Assembly: GCF_026626635.1 (NCBI RefSeq)
Contig: NZ_JAPNKA010000001.1
Location: 11,950,501-12,014,500 of the forward strand
DNA: 64,000 nucleotides
Origin: Archangium lansingense
GTDB taxonomy: Bacteria; Myxococcota; Myxococcia; Myxococcales; Myxococcaceae
Direction of reading: 5' to 3'
Below are positions 32,950-42,933 of the stretch, piece after piece. Numbering within the stretch: the first letter of the stretch is position 1; every line of letters begins with the position of its first letter. The notes under the pieces were generated by a model that saw nothing but the letters and a program-made list of their open reading frames with translations, searched no databases and was not told the DNA's origin. The position numbers and the translations under genes were made by a program.

Positions 32950-34016
32950 CACATCCCCTTCCGGCTGCGGGGAATCCACCGCGGCAGGACCTCCCAGATT
33001 TCCCTCGTGCCGAACAAGCCCTGAGGGCGCGACAGCATCAGCACCACCAGCATCATGCCGTACACCGGCATGCGGATCTGATCCACCTGCTGCGCCAGGG
33101 TGCTCCCCGCCCCGAAGGTAGCGAAGGCCGAGCGCATCGCCTCGGGCAGCAGCGTGAGGAACACCGCAGCCACGATGGCGCCCGTGGTCGAGCCCAGCCC
33201 GCCCAGCACCACCATGACGACGATCTCCATCGACTTCACGAAGGTGAAGGAGCCCGGGTTGATGATGGGGACGAAGTGGGCGAACAGCCCGCCCGCGATG
33301 CCCGCGAAGAAGGAGGAGACGACGAAGGCGCGCACCTTGTAGCCCGTGGTGTTGACGCCCATGGCCTCGGCGGCCACCTCGTCCTCGCGGATGGCCCAGA
33401 GGCTGCGGCCGTGGCTGGAGCCGGCAATCCGGCGCGCTGCCAGCACCGCCAGGAACACCCAGAAGCCCACCATGGCCACCGAGGACGTCTGGGGAATGCC
33501 GCTCAGGCCCAGTGCGCGCCCGAAGGCCTCGGTGTTCGTCACCGCCACGCGGATGATCTCCCCGAAGCCCAGCGTCACGATGGCCAGGTAGTCACCCCGC
33601 AGGCGCAGGCTGGGCAGGCCCACCAGGAAGCCGGCCAGCGCCGCGGCGGTACCGCCCACCAGCAGCGACACCACCAGGAACACCTGGTCACTCACCGCCA
33701 CCGGAAGAAAGGAGAGGGCCACGTCCTTGAGCGCCAGCGACGTCACGCCCGTCAGATAGGCCCCCACCGCCATGAAGCCCGCGTGGCCGATGGAGAACTG
33801 GCCCGTCATCCCGTTCACGATGTTGAGGCTCACCGCGAGGATGACGTTCACCGCCATGATGGACAGCAGGTAGGTGGCGAACGGCGAGTCGCTCAGCAGC
33901 CACTCCAGCACGAGCAGCACTGGCACGGCCACCAGCACGGGCAGGATGCCCCGGAGGGGGGCGGGAACTCCCGAGGAGCTCCCGGAACCAGAAGAGACAG
34001 CAGCAGCGGTTTGCAT
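32949..34016 (-). CDS. livM: Branched-chain amino acid ABC transporter permease LivM
   Basis: 355 residues with about ten membrane helices. The LivM hallmarks are 'MAVNVILAVSLNIVNGMTGQFSIGHAGFM' (in pieces: 'VILAVSLNIVNGMTGQ' and 'FSIGHAGFMAVGAY'), 'GDYLAIVTLGFGEIIR' and the EAA-loop 'DEVAAEAMGVN' that contacts the ATPases. The final 'RPQGLFG' is also typical. The start lies 8 bases after livH; the end overlaps livG by one base. Confidence 0.93.
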   Translation of the reverse strand: MQTAAAVSSGSGSSSGVPAPLRGILPVLVAVPVLLVLEWLLSDSPFATYLLSIMAVNVILAVSLNIVNGMTGQFSIGHAGFMAVGAYLTGVTSLALKDVALSFLPVAVSDQVFLVVSLLVGGTAAALAGFLVGLPSLRLRGDYLAIVTLGFGEIIRVAVTNTEAFGRALGLSGIPQTSSVAMVGFWVFLAVLAARRIAGSSHGRSLWAIREDEVAAEAMGVNTTGYKVRAFVVSSFFAGIAGGLFAHFVPIINPGSFTFVKSMEIVVMVVLGGLGSTTGAIVAAVFLTLLPEAMRSAFATFGAGSTLAQQVDQIRMPVYGMMLVVLMLSRPQGLFGTREIWEVLPRWIPRSRKGM

Positions 34017-34024
34017 GGGCGGCG

Positions 34025-34954
34025 TCAGACCTTCTCCGCCGCGACCCGGCCGAACAGACCACCGGGCCGGACGAGCAGCACGAGGATGAGGAAGCCGAAG
34101 GCCACTGCGTCACGCCAGGTGCTCGCCGCGTAGCCCACCACGAACTCTTCCACCAGGCCCAGCAGCAGCGCGCCCACCACGGCCCCCGGCACGTTGCCGA
34201 TGCCACCGATGACCGCCGCCACGAAGGCCTTCAGGCCCACCATCAGCCCCATCAGCGGGCTCACCGACGTGTCCTTGATGGCGTACAGCAGGCCCGCGCC
34301 CGCCGCCAGCGCGCTGCCGATCATGAACGTCACCGAGATGACCCGGTCGGTGGGAATGCCCATCAGCGCCGCCACGCGGTGGTCGAACGAGACCGCCCGC
34401 ATCGCCCGCCCGAAGCGCGTGCTGTAGACGAGGTACTGCAGGCCCGCCATCAGCGCCACCGCCACAATCAGGGAGATGACCTGCCAGTTCCACAGCACCA
34501 CGTCCGGGAACTCGGGATCGCCCAGGGTGAACCACTGCGAGGGCTTGATGATCTGCGGGAAGGCGCGCGGCGCCGAGCCCGGCAGGAAGCCGATGTCGAG
34601 CTGGAAGCCGTACGAGAGCGTGAACGAGATGCCGATGGCGGTGATGAGCGAGGTGAGCCGCGGCTTCTCGCGCAGCGGCCGGTAGGCGAAGCGCTCGATG
34701 AGGAAGCCCATGAGCGCACACCCGCCCATGGCCACCAGGAAGATGGTCAGCACCCCCCAGGGCGAGCTCTGCGCCTCACGCCCCAGCGCGAACGCCGTGG
34801 CGTAGCCCATGTACACGCCGACCATCATCACGTCGCCGTGGGCGAAGTTGATGAGCTTGAGCACGCCGTACACCATCGTGTACCCGAGCGCGACGAGCGC
34901 GTAGATGGTACCCGCGGCGATGCCGTTGATGAGGTGCTGAATGAGCTCGGACAT
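34025..34954 (-). CDS. livH: Branched-chain amino acid ABC transporter permease LivH
   Basis: 309 residues, about eight membrane helices. Family motifs: 'LINGIAAGTIYALVALGYTMVYG' start (split 'LINGIAAGTIYALVALGYT'), 'LINFAHGDVMMVG', 'EAA'-like 'GRAMRAVSFDHRVAALMGIP' and the closing 'VRPGGLFGR'. It forms the membrane channel with LivM. Its ATG overlaps the livK stop (TAATG), so translation is coupled to the binding protein. Confidence 0.93.
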   Translation of the reverse strand: MSELIQHLINGIAAGTIYALVALGYTMVYGVLKLINFAHGDVMMVGVYMGYATAFALGREAQSSPWGVLTIFLVAMGGCALMGFLIERFAYRPLREKPRLTSLITAIGISFTLSYGFQLDIGFLPGSAPRAFPQIIKPSQWFTLGDPEFPDVVLWNWQVISLIVAVALMAGLQYLVYSTRFGRAMRAVSFDHRVAALMGIPTDRVISVTFMIGSALAAGAGLLYAIKDTSVSPLMGLMVGLKAFVAAVIGGIGNVPGAVVGALLLGLVEEFVVGYAASTWRDAVAFGFLILVLLVRPGGLFGRVAAEKV

Positions 34955-36159
34955 TACGGATTGATGGTGGTGACGAACTCGGTCTTGCCGTTGGCGATCT
35001 TGAGGATGGCCGCCGACTTCACCGCATTCCGGTTCTCGTCCAGGGAGATGGTGCCCGCCACGCCCGGGAAGTCCTTGGTCTGGGCGATGGCATCGCGCAC
35101 GGAGGGGCCGCTCAGGTCCTTGGCCCGCTCGAGCGCGGCGATGGCCACCTTGGCCGCGTCATAGCCGAGCGCCGCCAGCGCGTCCGGCACGCCGCCGTAC
35201 GCCGCCTTGTAGTCCGAGATGAACTTCTGCACCTTCGGATCCGGGTTGTCCGGCGAGTAGTGGTTGGAGAAGTAGCTGCCATCCAGCGTGTTGCCGGCCA
35301 GCTCGAAGAGCTTCTCGGAGTCCCACCCATCGCCGCCCATCAGCGGCACCGTCAGGCCCAGCTCGCGCGCCTGGCGGGCGATGATGCCCACGTCGTTGTA
35401 GTAGCCCGGCACGTAGATGGCCTGCGGCTTCGTCTTCTTGATGGTGGTGAGCTGCGAGCGGAAGTCCGTGTCGCCCTGGGAGTAGCTCTCCGTGGCGACA
35501 ATCTTGCCGCCCATCTCCGCGAACTTCTGCGTGAACACATCCTTGAGGCCGATGGAGTAGGCGCTCTTGTTGTCCTGGAGGACGGCCACCTGCCCCGCCT
35601 TCAGGTTCTCGCGGGCGAACTTCGCCATCACGAAGCCCTGGAAGGGATCGATGAAGCACACGCGGAAGATGTAGTCGCCCTTCTGGGTGACGGAGGGGTT
35701 GGTGGAGGACGGGGTAATCATGGGCACCCCGGCCGCCTGGGACTTCTCGGCCATGGCCAGGGAGTTGGACGAGGCCACCTCGCCAAGGATGAGCACCACC
35801 TTGTCCTGGGTGATGAGGCGGGTAACAGCCTGAGCAGCCTCCTCGGGCTTGCCCTGGTCGTCATAGACGCGCACCGCCAGCTTCTTGCCCTTCACCCCGC
35901 CGGCCGCGTTGGCCTCCTTGAGGGCCAGCTCGATACCGTTGCGGGTGGACACCCCGAAGGTGGCCTGGGCGCCGGTGAGGCTGCCCACCTCGCCGAGCAG
36001 GATGGTGTTCGCATCCGAGGGGGTCCCACCACCGGCCGCAGGCTGGGCAACCTGGCCGCCCGGGGCTCCCTCACCCGAGGGAGCAGGTTGGGTCTTCTTC
36101 TCGCAGGCGGCCGCGAACAGCGCGAACGCGGCGAGCAGCATCGGAGCGAAACGGCGCAT
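34954..36159 (-). CDS. livK: Branched-chain amino acid-binding lipoprotein LivK
   Basis: About 401 residues. An ATG at 36168 is adjacent to AGGAG, while that at 36159 has it at ideal spacing, so the latter is used. Lipobox 'ALFAAAC' follows a basic start. A short Pro/Gly linker leads to the type I periplasmic binding domain: 'ILLGEVGSLTGAQATFG', 'ELALKEANAAGGVKGKKL', 'ILGEVASSNSLAMAEKSQAAGVPMI' (in pieces), 'GDTDFRSQLTTIKKTKP' and 'GYDAAKVAIAALERAK'. It captures the amino acid and delivers it to LivHM. It is the first gene of the livKHMGF operon, whose promoter must lie in the 260 bases up to 36419. Confidence 0.92.
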   Translation of the reverse strand: MRRFAPMLLAAFALFAAACEKKTQPAPSGEGAPGGQVAQPAAGGGTPSDANTILLGEVGSLTGAQATFGVSTRNGIELALKEANAAGGVKGKKLAVRVYDDQGKPEEAAQAVTRLITQDKVVLILGEVASSNSLAMAEKSQAAGVPMITPSSTNPSVTQKGDYIFRVCFIDPFQGFVMAKFARENLKAGQVAVLQDNKSAYSIGLKDVFTQKFAEMGGKIVATESYSQGDTDFRSQLTTIKKTKPQAIYVPGYYNDVGIIARQARELGLTVPLMGGDGWDSEKLFELAGNTLDGSYFSNHYSPDNPDPKVQKFISDYKAAYGGVPDALAALGYDAAKVAIAALERAKDLSGPSVRDAIAQTKDFPGVAGTISLDENRNAVKSAAILKIANGKTEFVTTINP

Positions 36160-36419
36160 GCGGGGCATCTCCTGGGGCTGGGGGAGGATGGGGGCGACGG
36201 CAAAAGCCCCGGTTTTCTATGGGGATGCGAAAGAGGGGTCAAGCTCGCAACACCTTGCCCGGATGCCCGCCCGGGGGTTTTTCCACCCGGAGTCACATGC
36301 ATCCCCTCCTTTATAGGGCCAACAAGCCGCCGAGGCCCTCCTCTCCCCCCTCCCGGAGGATGCCCTCCTGCCCCCCGGTCCCCACCTTTCTGGAAGACGA
36401 ACATTCCCAGGAGGCGGAC

Positions 36420-37115
36420 ATGTATCAGCGAGGAGACATCAAGGAAGGCATGACCGTCCGCAGCGTCGACGGGCACAAGCTCGGCAAGGTGTACGCCGTA
36501 GGCGACATGGAGTTCCACATCGAGAAGGGGCTCTTCTTCCCCAAGGACTACTCCGTCCGGTACTCGGAGATCAGCGAGCTGCGCAACGGGGAGGTCATCC
36601 TGGCGCACGGCAAGGACAGCCTCCGGTCGTTCTCCGACGAGATGCCCTATGGCTCCGACACCATCGCCCAGCGTGAGGGAATCGGGACCAGCCGCGTCTC
36701 ACGCCCCGAGGGCCTGACCACGCAGGACCTGGGAGCCCAGGAGATCGGCCCGTACAACACGGAGGGCGCTCGGGCCAGCCCCATCCTCACCGAGGAGGAC
36801 CGGACCCGAGGCTTCACCTCCACCGGCAGCCGCACGGGCATCTCCACCCCGGTGGACACGGGGGTGGGCATCCCCATCCCTCAGCAGCCGGTGGAGCGGC
36901 CCGTCATGCGCGCCACCCATGAGGAGACGGTGGTCACGACGCCCCTGCGCGCCGAAGAAGACTCGGCCCGCAGCCGCGCACTGACGGACGAGGAGAAGGT
37001 CCACGACGAGCTCTACGGGGACGGCCACATGCGGACGCGCCGCGACGAGACGGAGGGCACGCGCAAGTTGGACCTCAGCAGCGAGACCGACCCGAAGAAC
37101 AAGCGCGGCATCTAA
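36420..37115 (+). CDS. PRC-barrel/DUF2171-like protein
   Basis: 231 residues from the ATG at 36420 with AGGAGG 5 bases upstream; the longer frame starting at 36219 is not needed. The first 65 residues ('DIKEGMTVRSVDGHKLGKVY', 'FFPKDYSVRYSEISELRNGE') form the small beta barrel of the PRC/DUF2171 type. The remaining 165 residues are acidic and disordered, rich in Thr, Arg, Glu and Pro, with 'STPVDTGVGIPIP' and a charged end. There is no signal peptide. The role is unknown; stress-related or regulatory functions are typical for PRC-barrel proteins. Its stop overlaps the end of the convergent kinase gene by four bases. Confidence 0.78.
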   Translation: MYQRGDIKEGMTVRSVDGHKLGKVYAVGDMEFHIEKGLFFPKDYSVRYSEISELRNGEVILAHGKDSLRSFSDEMPYGSDTIAQREGIGTSRVSRPEGLTTQDLGAQEIGPYNTEGARASPILTEEDRTRGFTSTGSRTGISTPVDTGVGIPIPQQPVERPVMRATHEETVVTTPLRAEEDSARSRALTDEEKVHDELYGDGHMRTRRDETEGTRKLDLSSETDPKNKRGI

Positions 37116-38617
37116 CGGTTCGAGCGGTCCGGCACGGCGGGGCGCAAGCGCGTCTCGCCCGCCGCGGGCGTGTTCCCCGAGAGGTGGACGCGCTCCAGGC
37201 GCTCGAAGCCGCGCAGGCGCTCGGGGAAGTGCGTGGACATGAGCCGGCCCACGTCCACCTCGCGCGCCGGGGCACACGCCTCCGCCAGCGCCTCCGCCAT
37301 CTGGAGCGCGCTGGCGAAGCGGTTGCCCGGCTCCTTCGCGAGCGCCACCTCCAACACCTCCCAGAGCGGCAGGGCGATGCTAGCCGGTCGGCTCAGCCGG
37401 TCGTCGCAGATGGCGTGCATGGACTCCAGCTCGTCCCCCCGGTCGAACGCGCGCTTGCCGGTGAAGGCCTCATAGAGGATGAGGCCCACGGCGAAGAGAT
37501 CGCTGCGCGCATCCAGCCGCTCGCCGCGCGCCTGCTCCGGCGACATGTAGAGGGGCTTGCCCTTCACGATGCCCGGCAGCGTCACGGTGCGCTGGGCGCG
37601 CGCCTTGGCCACGCCGAAGTCCAGCACCTTCACCCGCCCGTCAAAGCCCACCATCAGGTTGTGCGGCGACAAGTCCCGGTGCACCAGCCGCAGCGGGGCC
37701 CCGTCCTCGCCCCGCGCCAGGTGTGCCGCATGCAGCCCATGCAGCGCCTGCTGCACAATGGCCACCGTCATGGCTGGAGAGGGCCGCGTGGTCTTCAGCA
37801 GCCGGTCGAAGTCCACCCCTCGCACCAGCTCCATCACCAGGTAGTACGTGCCCTGCGACTCGCCGAAGTCGTGGAAGGTGACGAGGTTGGGGTGCGACAG
37901 CCGCAGCCCGATGCGGGCCTCGTCCAGGAACTGCTTCACGATGTCCGGGTCCGAGACCAGGTGCGGCAAAATCCGCTTGAGCGCCACCAGCCGGCCGAGT
38001 CCCTCGGGGCCCCGCGTGCGCGCCACCAGCACCTGCGCCATGCCCCCGGTGCCCAGCGGCGTCACCAGCTCGTAGCGGCCGATGCGTCCGCGCGGCCCCG
38101 TCACTGGATCATCGTCGGGGGCCAGCTCGTCCAGCCGCTCCAGCACGCTGCGGCCGTCGGTGAGCGACAGGAAGGCCAGCACCGCGTTGTCGAGCTGATC
38201 TCCAATGGCCTCCACCAGCTTCATCACCAGCCAGCCGCCATCGTCGAAGCACCCCTCCACCACCAGCCCCAGGGTGCCCAGCTCCAGCCGGCCGAGCGCC
38301 AACGGAGCGCAGAAGATCATCCGCCCATCGGACAGGGGATGCGCACCCTTCCAGCTCGCGGCCTCGAAGACGTCCGTCCCGAGCTGGCCCAACACCCGGG
38401 TGAGCACGGGGCCCGCCGTCCCTCGGAGGCTGACGAAGCCCGCCGAGGCATGCACCAGCCGCGCGCACTGGGTGAGGAAGACATCCACGGCCGCGTCGAG
38501 GCTCAGGCCCCGTTCGAGGCAGTCCTCGAGGATGTCATCGGACATCCGCACCACGGCGTTGAGGCCGCGCAGGAAGGCGACTTCGGCTTCGAGCGAAGGG
38601 AATTCCACGCTGCCCAT
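37112..38617 (-). CDS. GAF-like domain Ser/Thr protein kinase
   Basis: 501 residues. The first 165 or so have a GAF-like pattern ('LTQCARLVHASAGFVSLRGT', 'FCAPLALGRLELGTLGLVVE', 'IGDQLDNAVLAFL') suggesting an N-terminal sensor. The kinase domain runs from about 180 to 450: Gly loop 'LGTGGMAQVLVAR', ATP Lys in 'VALKRI', 'LVHRDLSPHNLMV', 'VLDFGVAKA', and 'YMSPEQARGE' in the activation loop. All catalytic residues are present. No membrane helix is seen, so it is a cytoplasmic kinase. It lies just upstream of the grpE-dnaK end, in the same direction but separated by a hairpin. Confidence 0.9.
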   Translation of the reverse strand: MGSVEFPSLEAEVAFLRGLNAVVRMSDDILEDCLERGLSLDAAVDVFLTQCARLVHASAGFVSLRGTAGPVLTRVLGQLGTDVFEAASWKGAHPLSDGRMIFCAPLALGRLELGTLGLVVEGCFDDGGWLVMKLVEAIGDQLDNAVLAFLSLTDGRSVLERLDELAPDDDPVTGPRGRIGRYELVTPLGTGGMAQVLVARTRGPEGLGRLVALKRILPHLVSDPDIVKQFLDEARIGLRLSHPNLVTFHDFGESQGTYYLVMELVRGVDFDRLLKTTRPSPAMTVAIVQQALHGLHAAHLARGEDGAPLRLVHRDLSPHNLMVGFDGRVKVLDFGVAKARAQRTVTLPGIVKGKPLYMSPEQARGERLDARSDLFAVGLILYEAFTGKRAFDRGDELESMHAICDDRLSRPASIALPLWEVLEVALAKEPGNRFASALQMAEALAEACAPAREVDVGRLMSTHFPERLRGFERLERVHLSGNTPAAGETRLRPAVPDRSNR

Positions 38618-38631
38618 TGAACACCGGGAAG

Positions 38632-38654
38632 GCGGGCCCCGGGAAGAGGCCCGC
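38632..38654 (-). terminator. Hairpin downstream of dnaK
   Basis: A 7-bp GC stem (GCGGGCC/GGCCCGC) with a 9-base loop, immediately past the dnaK stop on the minus strand. It lacks a T-run. Confidence 0.5.
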
Positions 38655-38662
38655 GGTCCGGC

Positions 38663-40495
<1,833 letters not shown>

Positions 40496-40501
40496 GACGT
40501 C

Positions 40502-41449
40502 CTACTGGCTCCCCGAGGGAGTGGTTCCGGTCTGCTCGGTGGTGATCCCCCCCGTGGGCTCACCACCCGGCGTCGTTTCTGAAGAAGTTGTCTCGGCCGC
40601 GGGCGGCTGGGCCGCCGGAGCGCGCGCCACCACGACCAACGCGGGCCGCATGAGCCGCTCGTTGAGCGTGTAGCCGCGCACGGCCTCGTAAAGGACATGG
40701 CCCGCGGGTACCGCGGCGCTCTCCGCCTGCTGCATGGCCTCGTGCAGGCGAGGATCAAACGGCTGGCCAACGGCGGAGAAGCCCTTCACGCCGTGCTTGC
40801 CAAAGGCGCTGTCGAAGAGCTTGCGCGTCATCTCCACGCCCGTGCGCAGGCTCTCGAAGTCAGCGGACTTCTGGGCCGCCTCCAGCGCGCGGTCCAGGTT
40901 GTCCACCACCGGGAGGAAGTCCTTGAGCAGGCGCTCGGAGCCGAACTTCTGGACCTCCTCCTTCTCCTTCTGAGCGCGCTTCTTGTAGTTCTCCAGGTCG
41001 GCCGCGGCACGCAGGGCGCGCTCATGGCTGTCCTTGAGGCGCTCCATCGTCTCGCGGCTCCGGGTCTGGCTGAACTCGAGCTGCTGACGCGCATCCTCCA
41101 GCTCGCGGCGGGCCTGCGCCAACAGCTCGCGCGTCGAGTCCCGCTCGCGGCGCATCTCGCTCAGCTCGCGATGGGACTCATGCAGCGCGGCCCGCAGCCC
41201 ACCGGCGTTGGCCTCCTCCTGAGCCTCCGGCTCCCCGAAGCCACCCTCGGGAATCTCCACGTCGAGGGTCATCGCGCCCTCGGGCATCTCCACCTCCAGC
41301 GTCCTCGCGCCTTCGGGGAGCTCTTCCTCTTGCTCGTCCAAGGCGGGAGGCTGGACGTGACGATCGACGCTCTCCAGCGCCGCGTCGATGACGTCCTGCG
41401 AGATGTCCGTCTGGAAACTGCCCTTCTCGTCTCGATTGGAGCCGGCCAC
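40502..41449 (-). CDS. grpE: Nucleotide exchange factor GrpE (with long N-terminal extension)
   Basis: 315 residues, longer than the usual 190-210. Residues 1-90 are an acidic extension with three near repeats of 'LPEGARTLEVEMPEGAMTL' type. A coiled coil (about residues 90-180) follows, then the GrpE core: 'ENYKKRAQKEKEEVQKFG', 'LKDFLPVVDNLDRALEAAQ' and the beta wing 'GQPFDPRLHEAMQQ...VLYEAVRGYTLNERLMRPA'-type segment. The last 40 residues are a Thr/Pro/Gly tail. It releases ADP from DnaK and is followed after 6 bases by dnaK. Confidence 0.92.
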   Translation of the reverse strand: MAGSNRDEKGSFQTDISQDVIDAALESVDRHVQPPALDEQEEELPEGARTLEVEMPEGAMTLDVEIPEGGFGEPEAQEEANAGGLRAALHESHRELSEMRRERDSTRELLAQARRELEDARQQLEFSQTRSRETMERLKDSHERALRAAADLENYKKRAQKEKEEVQKFGSERLLKDFLPVVDNLDRALEAAQKSADFESLRTGVEMTRKLFDSAFGKHGVKGFSAVGQPFDPRLHEAMQQAESAAVPAGHVLYEAVRGYTLNERLMRPALVVVARAPAAQPPAAETTSSETTPGGEPTGGITTEQTGTTPSGSQ

Positions 41450-41554
41450 GGGCGCACTATGTCATGGGGCGCAGGTTGATCCAACGCCCGGGGCGGCCAG
41501 ACGCAGGCCGCCCATGTGGCCCTCCTAGAGGATTCCAGAGCGAATGAATGCTCC

Positions 41555-42043
41555 TCAGGAGGCCGGACGGGCGGGCTTCTTCCGGCCGATGGACTTCTTG
41601 GCCCCCGTCTTGGCGGCGGCCTTCTTGGCGGGGGCCTTGGTGGCCGTCTTCTTGCGGCCAATCGACTTGGTGCCCGCCTTGGACGCCGCCTTCTTCGCAG
41701 TAGGGGGCGGGGTCTCGGAGGACGCGGCCGGAGCCGGGGGAGCGGCCGTGCGAGGAGGCTTGGCCGGGGGGGGCGACTCCTTGTTGCCCTCGATGGCCCC
41801 CTCGATCGTCTCCTCCACCTGGCGCACGGCGGTCTCGATGCGCTCGGCCACCTGCTTGCCTGCCGTCACCGCGAAGGTACGCAGGTTCTCGATGCCCTCC
41901 TTCACCTTGGCCTGCTTGGCGGGATCCTTCACCTCCACCATCAAGCGCTGCGCCTCGGTCTTGAGCTCCTCGCCGGAGCGCTTGAGCTCCTCCCCGGTGC
42001 GCTTGAGGAAGTCCATCAGCTGCTTGTCCCATTTCTCGGCCAT
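41555..42043 (-). CDS. Coiled-coil protein with histone-H1-like Lys/Ala tail
   Basis: 162 residues from the ATG at 42043 with GGGAGAAGAG upstream. The N-terminal 90 residues are helical ('MAEKWDKQLMDFLKRTGEEL', 'DPAKQAKVKEGIENLRTFAV'), the middle is Pro/Ala-rich, and the last 60 residues carry 'KSIGRKK' twice amid KKAA and KAPAKK blocks, as in AlgP or histone H1-like tails. DNA binding is likely from the charge pattern. It lies upstream of grpE in the same direction, about 100 bases away. I do not recognise the N-terminal family; it may be a nucleoid-associated protein. Confidence 0.72.
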   Translation of the reverse strand: MAEKWDKQLMDFLKRTGEELKRSGEELKTEAQRLMVEVKDPAKQAKVKEGIENLRTFAVTAGKQVAERIETAVRQVEETIEGAIEGNKESPPPAKPPRTAAPPAPAASSETPPPTAKKAASKAGTKSIGRKKTATKAPAKKAAAKTGAKKSIGRKKPARPAS

Positions 42044-42189
42044 CGGTCTCTTCTCCCTCACGGACAGTGCGAGCCGCCGGCATCCGGCCCGGCAAGCTAT
42101 AGTGCGCGCCCATCCGGCGAGCGCAGGCCACTGCATCAGACTGCACCCCCGCCCGGAGCGCAAAGCAATCTTCACCCCTGGAGAGACGG

Positions 42190-42843
42190 ATGAGAGCAGT
42201 CTTGATTGCCGTGGCGACCCTGCTGGCCGCCCCGGCCCTGGCCCAGAACAACAAACAGGAGCCACCCACCGCCAAGGCCGACTTCCGGCCGCCCCCGGGT
42301 CCGGGTCCGGGTGCCCCGCTCCCGAACACGCAGGCCACCCCCGTGGTGGTGGATCGCGACACGCTGATGCGGCAGCTGGCCGTCATCAACGACAGGCTCG
42401 CCCAGGCCGCGAGCAAGGCCAAGAAGGACAAGCAGCTGCTGAAGCTGATCGATGACGCGCGCGCGGATCTCAAGGAGGTGGGCCGGCAGGTGACGAATGC
42501 CCCCCCCACGCGCCTGGAGCCTCAGCGGCCCCCGCCGCTGCCCACGGTGCAGCCCATCACCGAGGCCATGCTGCGCTCGCTGGTGGCCGCCATCCGCAAC
42601 GAGCCCTTCTCGGATGACCAGCTCGCCGTGCTGGAGGAGGCCGTGAGCACCCAGTACTTCCTGGTGGCCCAGACGCAGGACATCCTCCGCAACTTCCGCT
42701 TCTCCCAGGACCGGCTGAAGGCGATGCGCATGCTGCGCCCGCGCCTGCTGGACCTGGAGAACGGCTTCAAGCTGTACGAGTCCTTCGACTATTCCAACGA
42801 CAAGGACGAGCTCAAGCGCATCCTGGCCGCGCCGACGCCGTAG
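42190..42843 (+). CDS. DUF4476 domain secreted protein
   Basis: 217 residues. A signal peptide ends at 'ATLLAAPALAQ'. A Pro-rich linker and a helical stretch ('RQLAVINDRLAQAASKAKKD') lead to a C-terminal domain (about residues 120-215) that fits DUF4476: 'LVAAIRNEPFSDDQLAVLEE', 'YFLVAQTQDILRNFRFSQDR' and 'DLENGFKLYESFDYSNDKDE'. Periplasmic; function unknown. A single-gene unit. Confidence 0.78.
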   Translation: MRAVLIAVATLLAAPALAQNNKQEPPTAKADFRPPPGPGPGAPLPNTQATPVVVDRDTLMRQLAVINDRLAQAASKAKKDKQLLKLIDDARADLKEVGRQVTNAPPTRLEPQRPPPLPTVQPITEAMLRSLVAAIRNEPFSDDQLAVLEEAVSTQYFLVAQTQDILRNFRFSQDRLKAMRMLRPRLLDLENGFKLYESFDYSNDKDELKRILAAPTP

Positions 42844-42933
42844 GCCGCGTCCTGCTTCTGTGTCGGCCAGCCGACACGCTAGAGTCGGGCTCCCTGGGGC
42901 CACCCCGGTCCCGAGTCCGGAGCCCGACTCACC

